Shown in pieces: positions 25,565 to 32,367 of a stretch of DNA of 32,367 nt (its first letter is position 1; each line of letters opens with the position of its first letter). The notes under the pieces were generated by a model. The model was not told the DNA's origin. It saw nothing but the letters and a program-made list of their open reading frames with translations, and did not search any database. The stretch comes from Clostridium lacusfryxellense (GTDB taxonomy: Bacteria; Bacillota; Clostridia; Clostridiales; Clostridiaceae). Made by a program: the position numbers and the translations under genes. The stretch is from NCBI RefSeq assembly GCF_018861735.1, contig NZ_JAHLEB010000054.1, forward strand, positions 1 through 32,367, read 5' to 3'.

Positions 25565-26235
25565 TTTGATACCTCCACCTTTTTAAGGTCATTTTGAAGT
25601 TGTGTTTTAGCTTTCCTCAATTCACCCATAAATTTTACTTGTCGGTTATACTGTTTTTCGTTCTTAACTTTAACTTCCAGCTTATTAATATAGCTCTCGA
25701 GCTTTTCCAATTCTTTGCCCTTTGTAACTGCCTCTTTTATATCTGAACCATCATCTAGCTGTAACTTGCCATCTGCGACTTGCAACATAAAAGTCTCATA
25801 AATTTTATCTAAATTCAACCCCTCAATTTTCAACGATAAATCATCATACTTTAACCAATCTGTTTTATAATAGCTATAAACCTTGAATTTACCTTCACGG
25901 CTCTTGCTGTCTTCTTTAAAGCTAATCCATATCTGACCCAAGTCCTTGTACTTTACCACAAACACAATGTGATAGGAAATCTCACGGTCAATTGCCTCAA
26001 TGATATTCTTGCTAATACGTTGTTCCTTTAATGCAATCTCAAAGACTTCGATTTCTGTAACACTTTCACCAGAACTAACATTAAGGGTTTCAGGTGACAG
26101 TTTGTTTTTCCAATAAACAGTATCAATCTCCTTCACAAACTGCTGCTCTAGGCCGCTAGACACACTTAGTTTCTCATAGAATTTTTGCTTGGGTATCTTC
26201 TTATTGAATGCAGTACTTCTAGGAAAGTCCAACAT
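25552..26235 (-). CDS. DUF4391 protein of a restriction-like operon
   Basis: The 227-residue protein matches DUF4391: FPRSTAFNKKIPKQKFYE at the N-terminus, IDTVYWKNKLSPETLNV, TEIEVFEI, IDREISYHIVFVVKY, then VYSYYKTDW. The C-terminal third is charged and probably coiled coil (KGKELEKLESYINKLEVK). Its function is unknown; the family travels with SNF2-type helicase and type III mod/res genes. The ATG directly follows the helicase stop codon (TAGATG) and the end overlaps mod by 13 bases, so the three genes are translationally coupled and probably form one complex. Confidence 0.9.
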   Translation of the reverse strand: MLDFPRSTAFNKKIPKQKFYEKLSVSSGLEQQFVKEIDTVYWKNKLSPETLNVSSGESVTEIEVFEIALKEQRISKNIIEAIDREISYHIVFVVKYKDLGQIWISFKEDSKSREGKFKVYSYYKTDWLKYDDLSLKIEGLNLDKIYETFMLQVADGKLQLDDGSDIKEAVTKGKELEKLESYINKLEVKVKNEKQYNRQVKFMGELRKAKTQLQNDLKKVEVSKWTS

Positions 26236-29200
26236 CTACTTCACCACCACAAAACATATTAGTTCAAAGTCGCTTAAGCCACTTATGTTGCTTCTAAGTG
26301 CTGTTGTTCCTCCTGCTTTAAACAGGCTATCTATATCGCTATCCTCATTAACATTAATAATAGACGCAACTGTTTCTTGGAGAAGGTCAGAATACTTAAT
26401 CATATTCGCACCGTCATTAGTGCTCTCATTAAACTGATGGCAAAGTTCTACAATAGGTTCTGTTTTCCCCCTACATATGAGTCTTAAAATATCCAAGGTC
26501 TTCTTTGGATTAAGATGATCAGACACAACCTCACCATCATCTGAAATATAGACCATATAAAATGGATGGAGCCTATTTTGATTCTCTGCATTTACACCCT
26601 TATTGATATTCTTGAGAACGAATATTACTCCTGGTGGAACTTCTTTTCCAGCAGAAGATACAATTGCGTGCATTCCAAATGGTGTCTTGTCTAAATCAGG
26701 GTTGTCCTTAATATATCCAATTAGATCCATACGGAATTCATTAAGCCCTAAATCCATGATGGACACACCACTCGACATTTCTTCTATATCCACAACTTCA
26801 TTTTGAAGTCTCTCTAGCTGTTGTTTGCGGTACTCCAAATCACCCTTGTCATCATCAATAGGGTTATCATCACCAGTAGATGTCATGACTGTAATCTTCA
26901 TTCGAGTTTCTACCCTTGTCCTTAATTTGATATACTCGTCTAGGTCTAAATCCGGCCAAAAATTCACCAGTTGAATTACATCATTTTTACTTCCAATACG
27001 GTCTATTCTACCAAATCTCTGTATAATGCGGACTGGATTCCAGTGTATATCGTAGTTGATAAGAAAGTCACAATCCTGAAGGTTCTGACCCTCTGATATA
27101 CAATCTGTTGCAATCAACATATCAATCTTTGCTTTTTCATTTGGCATAATTAAATGCTTTTCCTTAGATATAGGTGAGAAGCACGTAAGTATTGTATTAA
27201 GGTCAGTTTGAAGCTTTGGCACTGTGGTTCTACTACCATTACCACCTATCACCATTGCGGTGTCCAATCCATATCTTTCTTTAAGCATCTTACTTATATG
27301 ATTATATCGGTACTCGACCGTATCTGCGAAGGCTGAAAATATAATAATTTTCTTGTTGTCTCCATTTATAGGATTTACCATCTTATTTTCAATGGTCTCC
27401 ATCAATATGTTTAACTTCTTATCCTGGCTTGGGGTGATAATATCAATTCCAAGAAGTAACTCTAATAGAACGTGTCGGTCTTCCTTTAAGTCATCTAACC
27501 AAGTCTTATAATCCATATCCAATAAATCTATTTTAACCTTTTTACCAACGGAAAAGTAATCTGTATTCTGATCATCCATATCAAAATCACGATCGTTGAG
27601 ATCTCGTAATTCTATAATCTTGTCAGGATCATAGCTTTCTATCTCTTCAATGGTTTGCTCTATCAGCTTTAATATACGATTAACAGTCAGTCTAAAAGCA
27701 TATACAGAGCTTTCCAAACGCTTGAGCAAATTGATTCGCATTAGAACCATAATTCCTATTTCACGATCTGACTGCTTAAAACGTGTGTGACCCATATCAG
27801 TACCATACTTTGCTTCATACTTTTCTATTTTACTATCGAAAATATAGTCCAAAGGGGTATATATGCTAAGGTTCAACGATGACAAGTGTTCATATATGTC
27901 GTTGTAGTTAATAGCATGTTGTAGTGTAGTCAATCCACAACGAATAGATATAGGTTTCTTCCTTTGTGGAAATGATCCTATATCTGTAGTATCATAGCAC
28001 CTCTCAATATGCTTTCTTGAACGTGCTATAGTAACACTATCTAGGAGTTCAAAGAAGTCAAAATCAAGCATTTTGAGAAGATTCTCTGTTGTCCTCTCGG
28101 AAATGTCTAGACCACTCCATACATTAAATGATGTTTGAGCTCGCCTGAAGATAACCTCAATATTATTCTTTGTATTCAGCTTATCATTGATTAAACTCTC
28201 ATCACCTTCATAAGCTAATGCCAATTGATTTTTCAAATCATTAAAGCGATTATTCACTGGAGTTGCGGATAGCATAAGAACCTTTGTCTTTACACCTTTT
28301 CTAATTACTTCATTCAAAAGCCTAAGGTATCTATTTTCCTTTTCCCCAGCCTCTCCAGAGGTCTTTCCACCATTCCTGAAGTTGTGTGATTCATCTATCA
28401 CCACTAGATCATAATTCCCCCAGTTGATTCTATCCAAGGGGATTCCATTTGAATAGCCTCTGGTTCTAGATAAATCTGTATGATATAACACATCATATCG
28501 TAGCCTGTCCCCTACAATAGGATTATTAAGCAGATTCAATTTGAAAGTGTTCCAGTTATCCATAAGTTTTTTAGGGCATAACACCAAAACCGACTTGTTA
28601 CGGTTCTCATAATATTTAATGACCCCAAGGGCCGTATACGTTTTTCCCAGTCCTACACTATCTGCTAGGATACAACCATTGAACTTTTCAAGCTTATTAA
28701 TGATTGCTAGGGCAGCATCTTTTTGGAAATTATAAAGCTTCTTCCATATAGCACTTTCTTTAAAGCCTGTTGCTTCGTCTGGAAGTACATCCTCTGATAT
28801 ATCCTCTAAGAACTCATTAAAGATATTATAAAGTGTTGTAAAGTACATAAACTCCGGTGGATTCTCCCTATAAACAGTGGTAATATTTTTGATAACTTCA
28901 TCCGTAACGTCGTGAAGCTTTTCCTTATCACTCCACACCTCATTAAAAAGTTTGAAGTACTCATCACTGAAAGGCGCTTCAAACCTATTGACCATATTAT
29001 ATATGTTGTTACCTTTCTCACATCCAATGTCAACAGTTGTAAAGCCATTAATAGGCATATATGTAAATTGAGTGTCATCATTTTGAACATTGATAAAACC
29101 ACCCATGTTTTCTTGTGTAATGTTTGTTTTAAAAGTTGCTTTTTTACGCACCCACTCAGCGCATTCTTTTGCAATTGCCTTTTGTGTTAACTCATTACGT

Positions 29201-29472
29201 AGCTTGACCTCAAACTCTGTACCATAAAGACTTTTCTCTCGGTTAAGCTGAGGAATGTAGAATTCTCTTTTTTCTTTCTTTGCTTTCTCCGTAGTAAAGG
29301 ATGGTAACGTAAATATAAACTTTAGTTCATCAATGTTTTTGAGCTGAGCCTTCAGCTCTTGGTAGGCGTATATTGAAAAATAGGATGCGGCTATAGCAAC
29401 CTTGCTATTCTTCTTCATAACAACGGCTAGATCATCCTTTAATAATTCTCGCACATTATCTATTATCTTCAT
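26236..29472 (-). CDS. Large SNF2-type helicase with N-terminal PLD-like domain
   Basis: The 1078-residue first gene of the operon has an N-terminal part (about residues 1-230) that resembles PLD-like domains of helicase-associated defence proteins (KVAIAASYFSIYAYQELK, then LKFIFTLPSF). I see no clear HxK catalytic motif there, so it may be inactive as a nuclease. The SNF2/DEAD core follows: CILADSVGLGKTYTA (Walker A, about residue 270), VVIDESHNFRN, MLSATPVNNRF, IIIFSAFADT, DCISEGQNLQ and RIIQRFGRIDRIGS (motif VI). It would move along or remodel DNA. GAGGGGGG lies about 11 bases before the ATG. A TATAAT-like -10 occurs in the AT-rich upstream region but I see no good -35. Confidence 0.9.
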   Translation of the reverse strand: MKIIDNVRELLKDDLAVVMKKNSKVAIAASYFSIYAYQELKAQLKNIDELKFIFTLPSFTTEKAKKEKREFYIPQLNREKSLYGTEFEVKLRNELTQKAIAKECAEWVRKKATFKTNITQENMGGFINVQNDDTQFTYMPINGFTTVDIGCEKGNNIYNMVNRFEAPFSDEYFKLFNEVWSDKEKLHDVTDEVIKNITTVYRENPPEFMYFTTLYNIFNEFLEDISEDVLPDEATGFKESAIWKKLYNFQKDAALAIINKLEKFNGCILADSVGLGKTYTALGVIKYYENRNKSVLVLCPKKLMDNWNTFKLNLLNNPIVGDRLRYDVLYHTDLSRTRGYSNGIPLDRINWGNYDLVVIDESHNFRNGGKTSGEAGEKENRYLRLLNEVIRKGVKTKVLMLSATPVNNRFNDLKNQLALAYEGDESLINDKLNTKNNIEVIFRRAQTSFNVWSGLDISERTTENLLKMLDFDFFELLDSVTIARSRKHIERCYDTTDIGSFPQRKKPISIRCGLTTLQHAINYNDIYEHLSSLNLSIYTPLDYIFDSKIEKYEAKYGTDMGHTRFKQSDREIGIMVLMRINLLKRLESSVYAFRLTVNRILKLIEQTIEEIESYDPDKIIELRDLNDRDFDMDDQNTDYFSVGKKVKIDLLDMDYKTWLDDLKEDRHVLLELLLGIDIITPSQDKKLNILMETIENKMVNPINGDNKKIIIFSAFADTVEYRYNHISKMLKERYGLDTAMVIGGNGSRTTVPKLQTDLNTILTCFSPISKEKHLIMPNEKAKIDMLIATDCISEGQNLQDCDFLINYDIHWNPVRIIQRFGRIDRIGSKNDVIQLVNFWPDLDLDEYIKLRTRVETRMKITVMTSTGDDNPIDDDKGDLEYRKQQLERLQNEVVDIEEMSSGVSIMDLGLNEFRMDLIGYIKDNPDLDKTPFGMHAIVSSAGKEVPPGVIFVLKNINKGVNAENQNRLHPFYMVYISDDGEVVSDHLNPKKTLDILRLICRGKTEPIVELCHQFNESTNDGANMIKYSDLLQETVASIINVNEDSDIDSLFKAGGTTALRSNISGLSDFELICFVVVK

Positions 29473-29811
29473 TCCTTAGTTCGCCCCCCTCGCTAATCTA
29501 ACAACCTTATAAAGCCTCTTCTCTCTTTACATAACATAATTATAATTATACTCTCTATTAATTAATTATTCTATAACCGTCTTCAATATACAACAGTTAC
29601 CATAATCCATAGGTATTTAATATCTTTGTTATCGACTTTTGTCTACACTAACACAATCACATTCTAAAAATGATTAACCGTTTCCTACTCAAGAATTTAA
29701 TACAAACCGTTACATTACTAGCATTTATATATGGTTTCTAACAAGATAATTTCAACACACTTTTGTTAAATTACTATTGTCATGTCGGAATTGACACATA
29801 TTTATACATTG

Positions 29812-29840
29812 TTGACTTTTTTTGTATGATGATATACTAT
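29812..29840 (+). promoter_or_regulatory. Strong sigma-A promoter ahead of the unknown gene and rep
   Basis: TTGACT (29812-29817), 17 bases and TACTAT (29835-29840). An inverted TGTCA...TGACA pair (about 29779-29797) lies just upstream and could be an operator. The remainder of the 443-base gap between the divergent operons (29473-29811) is AT-rich with no gene seen. Confidence 0.65.
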
Positions 29841-29915
29841 GTTATTGTTCAGTAAAATTCTTCTTACTTTAACCCAACGAAGAGACACTATCCAGTATAA
29901 CAGGGAGGGCTAGCT

Positions 29916-30541
29916 ATGAACATAAAAAAGTATACATAATTGAATACGATGAGCATGGTAATGAAATTGATAAAAATTTAATAGCAGATAATAATGAGTT
30001 ACTCCAATTACTCCATATACGTGGTAATCATCTAATATATAAAAGATTCCTATTAGATAAAAATCACAGGGATTTATTCAGTAGTGAGCAATGGAAAATC
30101 ATTGAAGATTGCTCTAATTGCATACAATCGTTCAAAAAGCCTGGAGCACATTCTTATTCACAATTTACTTATGCAACAGTAAATGAGCAAGATATAAACT
30201 TTTTTAAAGAGCTATTTAGTGAACCAAAAGAAACATTAGAACTAATTATAAAGTTATGCAGAACTACAAACTGGGCTGGTGAAAAGTTTTGGTTATTACC
30301 TCATACAGGCCATCCATCTCTCTATTACAATTATAGAGAGATTCGAAGTGTCTACACTTGGGTAACCAATAGAGATGGAATCAACTACGCAGTTAACAAT
30401 AATGGTATTAAGACCTCGGACTTTGTCGATAGACCTTCTAAAAAACAAGCTGTGTATCAAAGACGAAAAGGGAGAAGAGTAGTTTTTCTATCTTTTAATG
30501 ATTACAAAGAATATGCAGTACATGAAGGAGAACTGATATAG
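29916..30541 (+). CDS. Unknown element protein; reading requires a -1 shift at an A_AAA_AAG heptamer at codons 3-5
   Basis: A strong ribosome binding site (GGGAGGG, 6 bases) precedes ATG AAC ATA AAA AAG, which meets a stop at 29937-29939. The -1 frame is open for 203 further codons (VYIIEYDEHGNEIDKNL... to HEGELI) and has no ATG, GTG or TTG start near its beginning. The joined product, MNIKK-VYIIEYDEHG, has 208 residues. The junction is exactly A_AAA_AAG (29924-29930) in the canonical X_XXY_YYZ phase. It may be a one-base loss from an A7 run, transcriptional slippage, or programmed -1 frameshifting. The protein has W-rich segments (TTNWAGEKFWLL; VYTWVTNRDG) but no family I recognise. It precedes rep by 75 bases and probably shares its transcript. 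Confidence 0.65.
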
Positions 30542-30616
30542 AGAATATATAATGTCAGTAATCTATCACTACCTACAGAAGGTTAAGGTGAATAAATTTA
30601 TTGGAGGTATGGATAA

Positions 30617-31579
30617 ATGCCAAGAAGAACTAAAGATCTTGAAACAATATTTAAAAAAGAGTTGATGGACATTAATAAATCAAGAGTATACAAGCTTAAC
30701 GCTGGTGAGTCTATTGTCGATGGCAACAGTATCCAACTTCCATGTATAGCTGAATATCAAGGTAACCGCTATATAGACTTAGCATATAATTGGAGTAGCA
30801 GAAAAGGCGCCCCTGTTCAAAGAGGTATCTTTGTATCTGGACATGCAGAATATGGAGTACCTACACTAAGAGATTTAGATACTTTAGTTGCACTAGAGAG
30901 TATCTTTATCAAAAATAAAACTGATAACGGTATTTGTGAATTAAAAACTGAGGATCTTTTAGACGAGGATCTGTATATCGACTTCACAATCAATAAACTG
31001 TCTAGGGAATTAGGATTTAACTCAATTAATAATCACACAAGAGATCTAATAAAAAGAAGTATAGAGGTGCTTGTTGCAACAACTATAACAAATAGTTATA
31101 AAGGAGGACTATATGATATAAGGACTAAAAAATATGATAACGATTTAAGTTCTCAATATCATTATATCGAAGGTTATACTGGGTACGAAGAGACTGATGT
31201 ATCCGGAATCACAAAAATTGTTGATGTAACTAAAATAAAAATAAGTAGATTTTTTTATACTATGATAGTTAATAATTATAATTTAATTTACGATAAAACA
31301 TTGTATGGGAAAACAAAGAATTATACAGCTAAGAAGATATACTTACTAGCCTTACTGTGGATGGGTAAAAATAATTACACTACTACTATGATAGATACTT
31401 TAATAGAGTGTGTTCCAGTTGCTCAGAAGGAAATACAGTACAAACGACAATACATTAAAAAGGCTTTAAGTGACCTTAATGATAATCTTATGTTGAATAT
31501 AGTATATGATAAAAATATACCCAATAAGATCTATATGTGCAAGCCGAGTTTTGACTTAGATATTAAAAACCTTCGTTAA
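30617..31579 (+). CDS. Plasmid-type replication initiator protein
   Basis: The 320-residue protein resembles replication initiator proteins of the winged-helix RepA/TrfA-like group. Its GVPTLRDLDTLVALESIF corresponds to the conserved G-(L/V)-P-t-x-x-D-x-D-(V/T)-L-(L/V)-A-L block. A helical SRELGF..HTRDLIKRSIEVL and C-terminal DNA-binding-like segments follow. GGAGG lies 9 bases before the ATG. It suggests the element can replicate as a circle after excision, or descends from a plasmid or phage satellite. Iterons were not obvious by eye. The call rests on motif memory without alignment. Confidence 0.65.
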   Translation: MPRRTKDLETIFKKELMDINKSRVYKLNAGESIVDGNSIQLPCIAEYQGNRYIDLAYNWSSRKGAPVQRGIFVSGHAEYGVPTLRDLDTLVALESIFIKNKTDNGICELKTEDLLDEDLYIDFTINKLSRELGFNSINNHTRDLIKRSIEVLVATTITNSYKGGLYDIRTKKYDNDLSSQYHYIEGYTGYEETDVSGITKIVDVTKIKISRFFYTMIVNNYNLIYDKTLYGKTKNYTAKKIYLLALLWMGKNNYTTTMIDTLIECVPVAQKEIQYKRQYIKKALSDLNDNLMLNIVYDKNIPNKIYMCKPSFDLDIKNLR

Positions 31580-31872
31580 CTAAAAAGGTTTCCCCCTATA
31601 GTGAAATCGTAGAAGGTTTAAAAGACTTTGACTAATGTCAATGAACGATTGTAAGGTAACCTATATCTACTTGAAGACAATTAGTAATAAATTAAGTATA
31701 GCCACTTTGAAAAATAAATATAAATCCTCTCGGTACCAGACTATACATATAGAGGAGAATTCTTTAGTTTCATGCCCCACCCCCTCCTAAGTATAAAATT
31801 AGATTCGGTAGAGTAGTATTGCGCCGTCTTAGCTCTCCTAAAGTATTTGTTTGTCTTAGACTATAAAACCTT

Positions 31873-31890
31873 TGCTAAAGATCTTTAGCA
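31873..31890. repeat. 18-bp perfect palindrome downstream of rep
   Basis: TGCTAAAGATCTTTAGCA is fully self-complementary. It lies about 290 bases after rep, in a 678-base stretch (31580-32257) where I find no convincing gene. It could be part of an origin or a regulator site. Confidence 0.65.
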
Positions 31891-32035
31891 TCACTACTGT
31901 CAAACTGTGGCCATTACTTTACAGTGATATACAGAATAGACTCTCCACACAATAATAATATCTATATTCCTTAGGTACATTTGGTGTTCCTTATATATGT
32001 CTTTTCTATTTATAAGTTTATAAATATCTGAATGG

Positions 32036-32082
32036 GTTACTCTTTTATCATTATTAAAACAATACAATGATGAAAGAGTAAC
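32036..32082 (+). repeat. 17-bp hairpin (one G-U) downstream of rep
   Basis: Left arm 32036-32052 (GTTACTCTTTTATCATT) and right arm 32066-32082 (AATGATGAAAGAGTAAC) pair along 17 positions, with one G-U pair only in plus-strand RNA. That orientation suggests a plus-strand RNA structure such as a terminator or processing site, though the tail (ATTTATT) is only moderately U-rich. Confidence 0.6.
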
Positions 32083-32257
32083 ATTTATTAAAGCTAAAAA
32101 CAAACATTATAATCACATTAATCACATATATGGAAGGGTCGATCCACAGACTTCAACCTTACACCTTCTATATGTATATTGGATATAGCTTTGACGTTAG
32201 TTAATACTGATATATATGATATATTCCTGCGAATAACAAAAGCACCTACCATTCTAG

Positions 32258-32367
32258 TGAACCGACACCTGTCAAGTAGACACGTAAAATAATTAAAAAT
32301 GTATAAGATGATGCGATCAAATTGTTGGTCGCATTTCTTATGCAGTGTGTTTGTTCTTCTTTGCTTC
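32258..32367 (-). mobile_element. Possible end of an insertion sequence running off the right edge
   Basis: TGAACCGACACCTGTCAAG (from 32258), continuing TAGACAC, starts with TG and resembles IS3-family terminal inverted repeats from memory. A 9-bp hairpin (32312-32333) and then a reading frame entering from the right (minus strand, last residues EAKKNKHTA, stop at 32338-32340) follow. Only 110 bases are visible, so the family and even the IS nature are uncertain. Confidence 0.35.

Larger units (their letters stand above)
16933..32367. mobile_element. Integrative element in tRNA-Arg(ACG); left end visible, right end outside the window
   Basis: The element begins at the tRNA junction and carries typical accessory cargo: a DUF3800 pair, a decayed serine recombinase, a restriction-like operon, a plasmid-type replication initiator and possible IS ends. 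I find no second copy of the tRNA 3' half in the window and no integrase. With the tRNA on the minus strand, the intact tRNA and usually the integrase are expected to the right of 32,367. The extent to the right edge is inference; nested or tandem elements are possible. Confidence 0.65.

Noticed and set aside
26236-29472. Calling the operon DISARM or BREX
   Set aside because: There is a SNF2-type helicase and a methylase, but no drmA/drmB-like or BrxL/PglZ-like genes; Mod and Res are clearly type III.
31900-32103. 67-codon minus-strand reading frame downstream of rep
   Set aside because: It contains the 17-bp hairpin at 32036-32082, has no good ribosome binding site and no recognisable family; it looks like a chance frame.
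1-32367. CRISPR arrays
   Set aside because: No regularly spaced repeats of 20-40 bases were seen in any intergenic region.

Overview
The window comes from a low-GC, endospore-forming Firmicute, most likely Clostridium sensu lato. Evidence: very AT-rich intergenic DNA, a recR/DUF2508/bofA cluster next to ybaB and dnaX, a long Gram-positive-type SRP RNA, clostridial-style ribosome binding sites, and a BofA-family sporulation protein. No species can be named from sequence reading alone.

Region 1 (1 to about 16,880) is ordinary chromosome. It opens with what looks like the promoter and antitermination leader of an rRNA operon reading left off the window edge. Next, on the minus strand, come bofA, a DUF2508 gene, recR, a YbaB/EbfC gene, dnaX, the SRP RNA, tRNA-Ser(GGA) and lgt. 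A fructose operon follows (DeoR-type regulator, 1-phosphofructokinase, EIIA, and an EIIBC gene broken by one missing base), then a BFD-like 2Fe-2S protein, tadA and tRNA-Arg(CCT). A plus-strand block holds a phasin-like protein, a UbiB/AarF kinase-like protein and phosphatidylserine decarboxylase. The block ends with a methyl-accepting chemotaxis protein, a LysM-NlpC/P60 wall hydrolase, a small membrane protein and the fossil end of a MATE transporter.

Region 2 (about 16,933 to the right edge) is an integrated mobile element. Its left boundary is the 3' half of a tRNA-Arg(ACG) gene, cut in the anticodon loop and still followed by its terminator; the 5' half is replaced by foreign DNA with repeats that look like integrase arm sites. 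The cargo is a DUF3800 protein paired with a small unknown protein (possible toxin-like or defence pair), a decayed serine recombinase, a frameshifted unknown gene, and a large minus-strand defence operon: PLD-like/SNF2 helicase, DUF4391, type III Mod methylase, type III Res (split), and a PC4/YdbC-like ssDNA-binding protein. To its right, on the plus strand, are an unknown gene whose frame is broken at an A6 run forming a canonical A_AAA_AAG slippery heptamer, a plasmid-type replication initiator, palindromes, and what may be the end of an insertion sequence. No integrase is present; the orientation of the tRNA half predicts that it lies beyond the right edge.

The most interesting points are the five-gene restriction-like operon ending in an ssDNA-binding protein, the Res break inside a conserved motif next to a pentanucleotide repeat, the A_AAA_AAG site at codons 3 to 5 of the gene before rep, and the tRNA-half attachment site. 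Three genes are each one base short in an A or T run, so base-calling error must be excluded before treating any of them as biology.
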